A stretch of DNA of 49,484 nt from Planctomycetaceae bacterium. GTDB taxonomy: Bacteria > Planctomycetota > Planctomycetia > Pirellulales > Pirellulaceae. The stretch spans positions 1-49,484 of the forward strand of contig JACKHN010000041.1 of assembly GCA_020638975.1 (NCBI GenBank), written 5' to 3'. A program made the translations under genes and the position numbers. Below are positions 42,262 through 49,484 of the stretch, piece by piece (within the stretch, counting starts at the first letter, position 1; each line of letters opens with the position of its first letter). The notes beneath the pieces were generated by a model. That model did no database searches, was not told where the DNA came from, and saw only the letters and a program-made list of their open reading frames with translations.

Positions 42262-42891
42262 CAGATATCCTTCCCAGTACTGTCTTTGTCGCATTTTGAA
42301 TTTACGATGTGCGCGTACGTTGAGCGGCACTACTGCAGGGTAGTTCTTATCAGGCTCGTTGTCGAATGGCTTGTTTGCTGCTGGCACAGTGCGGTCAGCA
42401 TGAATCGGTTCATTCTCGCCACCCTGGTGGAAATTCGAAGCTCGATAGCTTCACTCCGTACTTTCCGGCGTTGGAATCTTGAGCTTCGAACGTCGTTGAT
42501 TGTGCTGCCTATGGGAGTTGGACTCGAAGCCGAATTAATCGGCGAGGCATCACTAGGAGCGCACGATCGCCAGAATGAACTGGAACCAGCTCTCCACAGG
42601 GCGTGGCATTCACGCTGCAACCGTGGGCCATAGACTCACATTTCTCTTCTCTCATTGCAACTTGCCTGTTCGGTCCCGCTGGCAGAATCGGTGGATCTTC
42701 CGAATAACAAGCTTGGCTCGGGGTTCCATTTGCGACTATACTAATCCGATTGGACCATCCCTCCCGTTTCCGCCCTCCTAAATTGTTGTTTGTCCAGCGA
42801 CTCACCCCTGAAAGAGCACAACGATCGTGCTTCTACAGGGTTCAATCTAAGCTCGCCTACAATCACACCGCTTTTCAGTCCCCGCCTTACC
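42262..42891. other. 630-bp divergent intergenic region
   Basis: Between the DUF1080 start (42261, -) and the adaptor start (42892, +). Open frames at 42286-42633 (+) and 42330-42620 (-) overlap on opposite strands, have no family motif and show no codon bias; I do not call either. A 10-bp inverted repeat TTCGAAGCTC/GAGCTTCGAA lies at 42434-42443 and 42481-42490. Promoters for both flanking operons must lie here; I could not pick one with confidence. Confidence 0.6.
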
Positions 42892-44616
42892 ATGAACGCC
42901 ACGCAATCTCCAAGCTTTTGGCAACTCGCCTGGAAGCCTGTGATCGGTCTCGCGATTCTGGGTTCCGTCGTCGCTTTGGCGACCGCTGGTTGGAGTCTCC
43001 TTCAGGATATGGGAGATACAAAAGCAGCGTATGTCTATTACACCGTCGAGCCGATGGATCTGCCGATCGTTGTCACCGAGCGTGGCAACTTGGAAAGTCA
43101 ACTCGAAACAAAAGTGCGTTGTGACGTCGAAAGTTCTTCCTACGATCGCAACAGCTCGGGCACGACGATCATCTTCATCGTGCCCAATGGCAGCGCTGTC
43201 AAAGAGGGCGACCTGCTGGTGGAGCTAGATTCGGCGGCGATCCGCGATCGACTTGATAGCGAGCAACTCGCTTTCGACAAAGCCGTCTCACAACGCATCC
43301 AAGCCCAAGCGACTTACGACAATCAGATCACCGAGAACCAGACCAATCAGGCTCAAGCAGAACTGCGAGTTGAACTCGCCAAGCTTGAACGCGAAATGTA
43401 TATGGACTCTGAGAACGGCACGTTCAAGTTGTCGCTGGAAGACATTGAACGTCAGATCGACGAGTCGAAGAACTTGATTCTGGAGTCTCAAGCCGCCTTG
43501 GAGTTGGAGAAGGCGGAGAAATCTGGTATCGAAGCGCTCTTCAAGCTTGGCTATCGCGGTAAGAGCGATTTGGAACAGAGCCGCTTTCGATTCATGCAGT
43601 CGGAGGACAAGCTTGCTTCGTCGGTGAACCGGCTCTCGACTTACCAATCAACGCGCAAGCAGCTCGAAGAGTACGAATTCCGAATGCAGAAGATGCAGCT
43701 TGATGGCGATGTTGCGACTGCAGAGCAGAGTTTAGTGCAGACGAAAACCACCAACATGGCACAACTTGCGAAGGCCGAGGCGGCCAAGAACGAAGCAGAG
43801 AAGACGGAGAAGAGCCAACGAGAACGCTTAGAAAAACTCAGGGAGCAGCTGACCCTTTGCAAGATCTATGCGCCCCACGATGGCATGGTTGTTTACGCAC
43901 GCGAGAATAGCCGGTACGGCAGTAGTACCGACATCGCCGAGGGCGCTTCCGTTCGTCAACGTCAAGAACTTATCACGTTGCCCGACCTCTCGCAGATGCA
44001 AGTAAAGACACAAATTCACGAAGCCGTTCTCGATCAAATTACCGCTGGATTGCCCGTAACCGTCAAGATTGAAGCGTACTCGAATCGCACCTACGACGGA
44101 GTTGTGGCTAGTGTCGCGGTAGTTCCGACATCGAGCTACTACACCAGTGTTAAGACCTACGACTGCATGATTCGCATTCAGGAACGAGTTGAGAATCTGA
44201 AACCCGGCATGACCGCTGTGGTTGATATCCATGTGGACCGCCTCGAAGGTGTGTTGTCGATCCCTGTTCAAGCGGTCGCGCAAGTCAAGAAGGACACTTG
44301 GTGCTACGTACACAGTGATGAAGGTGTAGAACGACGACTGATCAAGTTGGGGCGCAGCAATGACAAGTTCGTCCAGGTGATCGAAGGGTTATCAGCCGGA
44401 GATCGGGTGATTTTGAATACTGACGCGATCTTCGACGAAGCTGAAGAAGGCGCCAACGAGATTTCGCCGGAGTCGGGTGTGGAAGAAGCGCCGGTCGTCG
44501 CCTTACCGGAAACCGATACGCAACTAGCCGCCGAACCACAGGCTGTTTCTCTATCTTCGGAACCGCAGAAAGTCGATCGTCCCCGTGGCAAGGGAAAGCA
44601 ACGCCCTACTGAGTGA
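42892..44616 (+). CDS. Efflux periplasmic adaptor (HlyD/MFP family)
   Basis: 574-aa membrane-fusion protein. The ATG at 42892 (MNATQSPSFWQLAWKPVIGL) starts with a single N-terminal membrane anchor; upstream in-frame sequence to 42790 is not conserved-looking. After the anchor come a beta-barrel/lipoyl half (VERGNLESQLETKVRCDVES, SAVKEGDLLVELDSAAI), then a long alpha-helical hairpin of about 230 residues with heptads (residues about 140-370), the returning lipoyl half (CKIYAPHDGMVVY) and the barrel (VKIEAYSNRTYDGVVASVA...LKPGMTAVVDIHV). The C-terminus is Glu/Pro-rich and probably disordered. The helical hairpin is longer than in MacA, suggesting a deep docking to the outer-membrane partner. 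It is the first gene of the exporter operon, 48 bp before the permease. Confidence 0.93.
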   Translation: MNATQSPSFWQLAWKPVIGLAILGSVVALATAGWSLLQDMGDTKAAYVYYTVEPMDLPIVVTERGNLESQLETKVRCDVESSSYDRNSSGTTIIFIVPNGSAVKEGDLLVELDSAAIRDRLDSEQLAFDKAVSQRIQAQATYDNQITENQTNQAQAELRVELAKLEREMYMDSENGTFKLSLEDIERQIDESKNLILESQAALELEKAEKSGIEALFKLGYRGKSDLEQSRFRFMQSEDKLASSVNRLSTYQSTRKQLEEYEFRMQKMQLDGDVATAEQSLVQTKTTNMAQLAKAEAAKNEAEKTEKSQRERLEKLREQLTLCKIYAPHDGMVVYARENSRYGSSTDIAEGASVRQRQELITLPDLSQMQVKTQIHEAVLDQITAGLPVTVKIEAYSNRTYDGVVASVAVVPTSSYYTSVKTYDCMIRIQERVENLKPGMTAVVDIHVDRLEGVLSIPVQAVAQVKKDTWCYVHSDEGVERRLIKLGRSNDKFVQVIEGLSAGDRVILNTDAIFDEAEEGANEISPESGVEEAPVVALPETDTQLAAEPQAVSLSSEPQKVDRPRGKGKQRPTE

Positions 44617-44664
44617 TTCCGACTGCCTGGCTCGTGCCGTTCGTCGCTGGGACTGGAACTACGC

Positions 44665-45957
44665 ATGTACTGGAATACGTTTAAAGTTGGCGTCAAAAAT
44701 CTGCTGCTGCATAAGCTGCGCAGTTTGTTGACCGTGCTTGGCGTGATCCTCGGCGTTGGCTCGGTGATATCGATGTTGGCGATCACCGAAGGCTCGAAGA
44801 AGGAGGCATTAGAACGCATACGCCAGCTGGGTGCGGACAACATCATCATTCGCAGCGTGAAGCCGACGGAGTCGGGAGGCAGCGATGACTCGTCTTCGGC
44901 AAGCGCTTCGCAGAGAAGTCGCGTACTCGAGTATGGATTGAAGTATAAGGACTTGGAGCGACTAAAAGGGGCCCTTCCGACGATCAAGAAAGCGGTGCCA
45001 ATCTCGCTGATCGTCCAAGAGTCGCAGTACAAACATCGTCGCATCCCAAACTCCCGCATCCTGGGAACGACCGACGAGTTTCTTAACGTCAAGCATCTTG
45101 AGGTCCGTCGCGGTCGGTTCATTACCGACGTTGATAACTATCTGACTGCGAATGTCGCTGTTCTCGCTGCGGGAGCGGCGGAGCGGCTGTTCAAGTTTGA
45201 AGACCCAATCGGTGAAGAGGTGCTGCTGGGAAATGACGTGTATCGAGTGATTGGGATTTTGAAACCACAGGGCAGCGGCAACGCGACACCGGGCGGTTTC
45301 GGACAACAGAATTACAACGAAGACATTTACATTCCGCTGAGTTGTGCTCAACTTCGCTTTGGCGAACTGCAAGCCATTTACAGTTCCGGAAGTCGCAGCT
45401 ACGAGATGACTCAGCTGAACGAGATCACGCTCGCCGTGACCGATTCGGCATTGGTTAGCCAGACCGCTTCGATGGCTCGGAAGCTGTTGCTAATATCACA
45501 TCCGCGGCATGACGACTTCGAGATTCAAGTTCCACTCGAGTTGCTGCAACAGGCCGAGCAGGAAAAGCGTGTCTGGAATTTGGTCCTTGGTAGCATCGCC
45601 GGCATCTCGCTGCTTGTCGGCGGCATCGGCATCATGAACATCATGTTGGCGAGTGTGACCGAGCGAACTCGCGAGATCGGCATCCGGCGCGCCCTGGGTG
45701 CGAAACGATGGGATATCACGTATCAGTTTCTTGTCGAAACAATCTTACTGTCGTCGATCGGCGGGATCTTGGGAGTGATTCTTGGAATCGGCTTGCCGTT
45801 GGTTGTTAGTCGTGTGGCCAACCTCGAAACCGAGATTAGTTTTTGGGCGGTCGCGATCTCGTTTAGCATCTCGGTAGGTATCGGTGTCATCTTCGGAATC
45901 TATCCAGCTCGCCGCGCGGCCATGATGGACCCGATCCAAGCCCTCCGACACGAATAG
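44665..45957 (+). CDS. MacB-like ABC exporter permease
   Basis: 430-aa inner-membrane permease of the MacB/LolC type. One N-terminal helix (LLLHKLRSLLTVLGVILGVGSVISMLA) is followed by a large periplasmic MacB_PCD domain of about 230 residues. The C-terminal FtsX domain has three helices (VLGSIAGISLLVGGIGIMNIMLASV, ...LLSSIGGILGVILGIGLPLVV, ISFSISVGIGVIFGIYPARRAAMMDPIQALRHE). The latter ends in the classical P-A-x-x-A-A-x-x-x-P-I-x-A-L-R motif. There is no ATP-binding domain in it and no ATPase gene in this window. It forms an operon with the upstream adaptor; the small membrane protein and TolC-like gene follow. A tripartite type I-like exporter of unknown substrate. Confidence 0.94.
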   Translation: MYWNTFKVGVKNLLLHKLRSLLTVLGVILGVGSVISMLAITEGSKKEALERIRQLGADNIIIRSVKPTESGGSDDSSSASASQRSRVLEYGLKYKDLERLKGALPTIKKAVPISLIVQESQYKHRRIPNSRILGTTDEFLNVKHLEVRRGRFITDVDNYLTANVAVLAAGAAERLFKFEDPIGEEVLLGNDVYRVIGILKPQGSGNATPGGFGQQNYNEDIYIPLSCAQLRFGELQAIYSSGSRSYEMTQLNEITLAVTDSALVSQTASMARKLLLISHPRHDDFEIQVPLELLQQAEQEKRVWNLVLGSIAGISLLVGGIGIMNIMLASVTERTREIGIRRALGAKRWDITYQFLVETILLSSIGGILGVILGIGLPLVVSRVANLETEISFWAVAISFSISVGIGVIFGIYPARRAAMMDPIQALRHE

Positions 45958-45964
45958 CCGAGGC

Positions 45965-46234
45965 ATGATGCGATTACTCTCGCCGCTGTGCCTGCTGCTG
46001 GCACTTGCCATGCTCATTGCCGGATTCGCGTTATGGGCGGTCGAGGCTCCAGAAGCGGGCGTCGAATTACATCGCGCCCGCGTGGTCGGTGATGACAATT
46101 ACACCGACGTCCTGGAGGCCAAGCTTCGGCAGCGGCGAGCAGCTCGCAAGACACTGATCTTTTGCATGTTTGGCGGCAGCGCGGCGATGACGCTAGCGGC
46201 ATTCGCAACTCTGGGTAGAAACGCCACGAGTTGA
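45965..46234 (+). CDS. Small two-helix membrane protein
   Basis: 89-aa protein with two hydrophobic segments (LLSPLCLLLALAMLIAGFALWA and TLIFCMFGGSAAMTLAAFATL) separated by a charged 40-residue loop (VELHRARVVGDDNYTD...AKLRQRRAARK). I recognise no family. It starts seven bases after the permease stop, so it belongs to the exporter operon and may assist the permease or replace an accessory subunit. Function not known; the short spacing is the main reason to accept it as a gene. Confidence 0.75.
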   Translation: MMRLLSPLCLLLALAMLIAGFALWAVEAPEAGVELHRARVVGDDNYTDVLEAKLRQRRAARKTLIFCMFGGSAAMTLAAFATLGRNATS

Positions 46235-46377
46235 GGGGATAGATTTTCGACCACTGCGAAACCTCTGGAAGTCTGCGCGCCGATCTGCGGGCATTTGTCT
46301 GTCGGTTGCGCGACGGATCAGCCGATGCTGATGAATACCCTTCGTTGTTGTCTTTTCGTCCAGGCCAAGTCAGGCCG

Positions 46378-49300
46378 ATGTTCGTATGCAAGGGATGCTG
46401 CGTGGCAGCAAGTTTACGAGTCTGCTTTCTATTGTTGCTGGTCGTGCTAGCGGGCTGTTCGCGCAGGCACTATCGACAACGCGCGGATGTCGATGCGTAC
46501 TCAGCGATTCACGAAAAGGCGCGACAGACTCCATGGGATACGCCTTTGGACTACGATATCGTACCCATGCCTGGATCGCGACTTTTCGATCCCACGCCGC
46601 AGGAAGACCCGCTGCTGCCGATGCCAGCTCCGCAATTGTACGCCTATGACCTGCCGCAACTTCCTGATCGCGATCCAGCTCGATTCCAGCAGCGACTGCG
46701 TAGCGACAACCTAGGCATCGACCGAAATCCGTTCCCCGAGGTTCAAGTCGCTTCGCACGTACCCAACTTTGTACGTCTACCAGAAGTGTCCAGGCGAGCC
46801 ACCACTGTCACTTCGCCCAACGAATTGCAACGCGTCACGTATATGCTAGATCAGAGCGATGATCGCGGAGTTCCGATGGAAACATCGAACTCGGAATTGC
46901 CCGCCCCCAATGACGTGCCATCGCTCGAACTAGAAGGTAGCGATATTGTCCTCGCACCCGTCCCTGTATCGGCATGGGAAGATATTCCGCGACGATGCCA
47001 AGTCCGTATGTTCGAATTTGAAAGCATTCGTGAAGAGTTTCGATTGACCTTCGGCGATGCGCCCAGCGACGCTCAACGCGACGACGCACAGGCATTAGCG
47101 TTGGAAGATATCATCGAACTTGCGTTGCTCAATAGTCGCGAGTATCAGACGCAAAAGGAGACGCTGTACCGCGCGGCGCTTCGATTGTCCTTGCAGCGTT
47201 TTGACTACGATCTCAAATTCTCGACCAGTGGCAACCGCATTGCCACAGACTATACGCATGCTCGCGACGGCGGCATCGAAGTTAACCGGTTGCGAGTGCC
47301 AAGCAGTTACCAAGTCGACAAAATGCTGGCCACAGGTGGCACGGTATTGCTGCGATTCGCCAACAATCTTGTCCTCACCTTTAACGGTGCGAACGGATTC
47401 GCGACGGACATCGGCTCGGATATCGTCCTCGATATCCAACAAACGCTGTTGCAGGTCGACGTGCAATTTGAGCCGCTTACCCAAGCGGAGCGAGACGTCG
47501 TGTACGCCGCTCGAAACTTCGCCCGATTCCGGAAGACGTTCTACGCTGATCTTACCAGCCAGTACTACACGCTGATTCGTACCTATCGACAGGTTGAGAT
47601 CGACTCACAGAACTATCTCACGTTGGCTCGTGCGTTTCGCCAAGCGGAGTACGAATATCGCGCGAGGCAAGTGCCTCGATTCGAGATCGATCAAGTCGAA
47701 CAGAACGTACTCAGCGGCCGCAGTCGGTTGATCGGAACATGCAACAATCTTGAGCAATCACTCGACAACTTGAAAATCCGTATCGGCTTGCCAACTGAGA
47801 CGCCGATCGATATCGATTTGACCGAGCTTGAACAATTGACTCGATATGACGAGTTAGCAGTTCGACGTGAGTTGGTACGACGTGTGCAGAAGCGATTGCT
47901 CGACGAGCGGAACTCCGAGGAGCCCGAACGAGTTGTCTTGTTGAGTTCCGCCATCGATCTCATCGATCGAATCCTCGGCGCATTCGATGTCTTACGGCAA
48001 CTGGGCGAGGAGCCGCCGGAAGACTCCGTCCTCCGAGATCTTCGCGCCCGACTCAGCGTGCAACTGGCCCGAACCGATGCGAACTCGGTGCGACGCGAAC
48101 TAGAGCAAGAGCTACTAGGAGGTCCGCCGAATAACGCGACGCTGTATGGACGGACCATCGATCTCGCTGACCGTTTGCTCACGTTGATCGATCATCAAAT
48201 TGAACTTGCCACGCTTCGAGGTCAAACCGAGCAATCGATCGCAGATATGAAGCGAACCGCTGCTGAGCTTCACGAACGCAAGGAGCGACTCGACGAAGAA
48301 GACGATCTCCTCATCCAGCGACTCACAAAGCCATCCGACGGTGCGGAGGACGAAGTTGATCATGAACGATTCATTGAGGAGTTGCGGCGGTTAGTGAGTG
48401 AAGTCACCGCATTGCGACAAGCGTGCGAGGACTTTGTTGTTTTGCTTGATCAGGTAAACGGCGCCGAGGATGTCAACAAAACACCCTCCGAAGCGCTGGC
48501 GTCAGCCATTAGAATCGTGGATGACCTGATTGCTCGAACGGGGCAACTCCTGAGTCCAATTGGCGGCGGGCTCACACCAATCGAAACAGAGTTTGACGAC
48601 GCAATGATGACGGCCCTAACACTGCGTTTTGATCTAATGAACCAACGAGGGGCATTGGCGGACCAGTGGCGGCAGATCAAACTCGCCGCCGACGATCTCA
48701 AGTCGGTCTTGAATCTCCGTGCTACGCAGACAGTGCGAAGCCCAGGGGCAAGCCCCTTCGACTTTACGTTTGACGAAAGCCTCACGCAGCTAAATGCAAC
48801 CCTCGACCTGCCGTTGAATCGCCGTGCGCAACGAAATACATTCCGTCAGAACTTAATCAATTATCAAGTGTCCCTGCGGCAGTTGATGCTGCTGGAAGAC
48901 AACATCAAGCTGGCCGTCCGTAACGACCTCCGAGCCTTGGCGCTCGATCAGCAGCAGTATCAAGTCGATGTCGCCAGCGCTGGTCTGGCGTACGAACGAG
49001 TGGTCAGCACACAGATCGAACGGAACTTGGGCATCGGTGGCGTGACGGCACGCGACTATCTTCAATCACAAGACGCGTATATCAGCGCGCTCAGCAGTGT
49101 CGCCAGCCGACATATCAACTACATCGTCGATCGGATGCAATTGTTTCTCGACACCGAAGTGCTGACGGTCGATGAACGTGGCCTATGGGATGGGCTGTAC
49201 GACGAATCGGTTCAGCTCACGCCGTTCTATCAATTGCCGTCCTACGCGTTCCCGTTCTATGGCGAGCTTCCACGCGGATTGCATTACTCACGTGAAATGC

Positions 49301-49416
49301 GGCGCATGGAGCAGGTTCCACCCGGCAACTCGATGTTCCATCGCTCCCCGACCGATGCCGAGTTGCAACCAGTCCCCGAAGACATCGAAGCCCCAAGTAT
49401 TGTGCCCATAAACTAA
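46378..49416 (+). CDS. Long TolC-family outer-membrane efflux lipoprotein
   Basis: 1012-aa TolC/OEP-type protein, about twice the usual 430-500 aa. The ATG at 46378 starts a signal with lipobox L24-A-G-C27, so it is probably outer-membrane anchored; an ATG at 46306 would add 24 poor residues. Residues 28-240 are a Pro-rich, largely unstructured segment. The first OEP half starts at about 240 (LEDIIELALLNSREYQTQKETLYRAALRL) and includes TLLQVDVQFEPLTQAERDVVYAARNFARFRKTF. About 250 residues (nt 47836-48590) are then inserted with repeated AIDLIDRIL-like helices before the second half (LRFDLMNQRGALADQWRQIKLAADDLKS). It ends with an unusual tyrosine-rich tail (FYQLPSYAFPFYGELPRGLHY). It closes the exporter operon. 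Confidence 0.88.
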   Translation: MFVCKGCCVAASLRVCFLLLLVVLAGCSRRHYRQRADVDAYSAIHEKARQTPWDTPLDYDIVPMPGSRLFDPTPQEDPLLPMPAPQLYAYDLPQLPDRDPARFQQRLRSDNLGIDRNPFPEVQVASHVPNFVRLPEVSRRATTVTSPNELQRVTYMLDQSDDRGVPMETSNSELPAPNDVPSLELEGSDIVLAPVPVSAWEDIPRRCQVRMFEFESIREEFRLTFGDAPSDAQRDDAQALALEDIIELALLNSREYQTQKETLYRAALRLSLQRFDYDLKFSTSGNRIATDYTHARDGGIEVNRLRVPSSYQVDKMLATGGTVLLRFANNLVLTFNGANGFATDIGSDIVLDIQQTLLQVDVQFEPLTQAERDVVYAARNFARFRKTFYADLTSQYYTLIRTYRQVEIDSQNYLTLARAFRQAEYEYRARQVPRFEIDQVEQNVLSGRSRLIGTCNNLEQSLDNLKIRIGLPTETPIDIDLTELEQLTRYDELAVRRELVRRVQKRLLDERNSEEPERVVLLSSAIDLIDRILGAFDVLRQLGEEPPEDSVLRDLRARLSVQLARTDANSVRRELEQELLGGPPNNATLYGRTIDLADRLLTLIDHQIELATLRGQTEQSIADMKRTAAELHERKERLDEEDDLLIQRLTKPSDGAEDEVDHERFIEELRRLVSEVTALRQACEDFVVLLDQVNGAEDVNKTPSEALASAIRIVDDLIARTGQLLSPIGGGLTPIETEFDDAMMTALTLRFDLMNQRGALADQWRQIKLAADDLKSVLNLRATQTVRSPGASPFDFTFDESLTQLNATLDLPLNRRAQRNTFRQNLINYQVSLRQLMLLEDNIKLAVRNDLRALALDQQQYQVDVASAGLAYERVVSTQIERNLGIGGVTARDYLQSQDAYISALSSVASRHINYIVDRMQLFLDTEVLTVDERGLWDGLYDESVQLTPFYQLPSYAFPFYGELPRGLHYSREMRRMEQVPPGNSMFHRSPTDAELQPVPEDIEAPSIVPIN

Positions 49417-49484
49417 GCTGGTCGATTGATTCATCGCCTTCTGGTTACTTGGCGAGGTTGCGATGTGGTGAGGCTCACATCGAC

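Noticed and set aside
42434..42490. 10-bp inverted repeat TTCGAAGCTC/GAGCTTCGAA
   Set aside because: Short arms with a long loop in a 630-bp non-coding gap; could be chance, no copies elsewhere in the window.
42286..42633. 115-aa plus-strand frame in the divergent gap
   Set aside because: No ribosome site, no family motif, and an overlapping minus-strand frame of similar quality.
1..49484. CRISPR array, tRNA or tmRNA genes
   Set aside because: No regularly spaced direct repeats and no cloverleaf or tmRNA-like sequence were found, although smpB is present.

Overview
The window reads as chromosomal DNA of a planctomycete, most likely a member of the Pirellulaceae or a close relative. The basis is gene content. 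There are two adjacent pairs of DUF1592-type cytochrome plus DUF1552 proteins, and two pairs of PSCyt1/DUF1549/DUF1553 cytochromes plus DUF1501 proteins. There is also a DUF1559 pseudopilin followed by a small lipoprotein, and frequent Tat-type RR signals. GC content is moderately high by eye. There are no rRNA, tRNA or phage genes and no CRISPR array, and I could recognise no full transposase gene.

Layout. Positions 89-8399 (+) hold two tandem DUF1592/DUF1552 loci; the first is split by a GxxExxY gene carried between 40-bp inverted repeats. A hybrid sensor kinase (8520-10298, -) is followed by a translationally coupled minus-strand operon at 10521-13776 (M81 peptidase, fold-II PLP lyase, SDR). 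Next come a quinone-reductase-like enzyme and a TPR membrane protein (13992-15741). Positions 15790-25649 (-) carry two DUF1501/PSD1 loci, one with a hicB plus broken hicA wedged between the partners. Positions 25945-29882 hold an NHL propeller and a PQQ-propeller protein. Housekeeping genes smpB and lipA follow. Then come a Cys/His-rich lipoprotein (32049-32726), a DUF1559 pseudopilin with its lipoprotein, a LysE exporter, and a WecG-type glycosyltransferase with an O-antigen-ligase-like membrane protein. A metallophosphoesterase, a lipid kinase/TVP38/CDP-alcohol phosphotransferase group and a DUF1080 protein follow. The window ends in an efflux locus (adaptor, MacB-like permease, small membrane protein, very long TolC-like lipoprotein).

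How the genes work together. The cytochrome/DUF1501/DUF1552 pairs are probably exported, envelope-associated systems of unknown chemistry that planctomycetes amplify. The efflux genes form a tripartite exporter, but its ATPase is not visible in this window. The envelope genes (glycosyltransferase, ligase, lipid kinase, phosphotransferase) are scattered singletons or pairs.

The most unusual signal is the density of small palindromic, apparently mobile sequences, of at least seven types. One is a 100-bp cloverleaf-like element in three copies, each bounded by a 9-bp direct repeat (one perfect, two 7/9), which looks like a target-site duplication. Another is a 40-bp inverted repeat that carries the GxxExxY gene at 2521-3027 and occurs without it at 13844-13941. 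A third is a perfect 21-bp inverted repeat lying in frame inside a cytochrome gene (19196-19269). Other points of interest are a nonsense-truncated hicA toxin, a lipoprotein with three tandem C-x2-C-x8-CC units behind a His/Asp tract, and a TolC-like protein with an insertion of about 250 residues. No database search was possible; all assignments rest on motifs read by eye.
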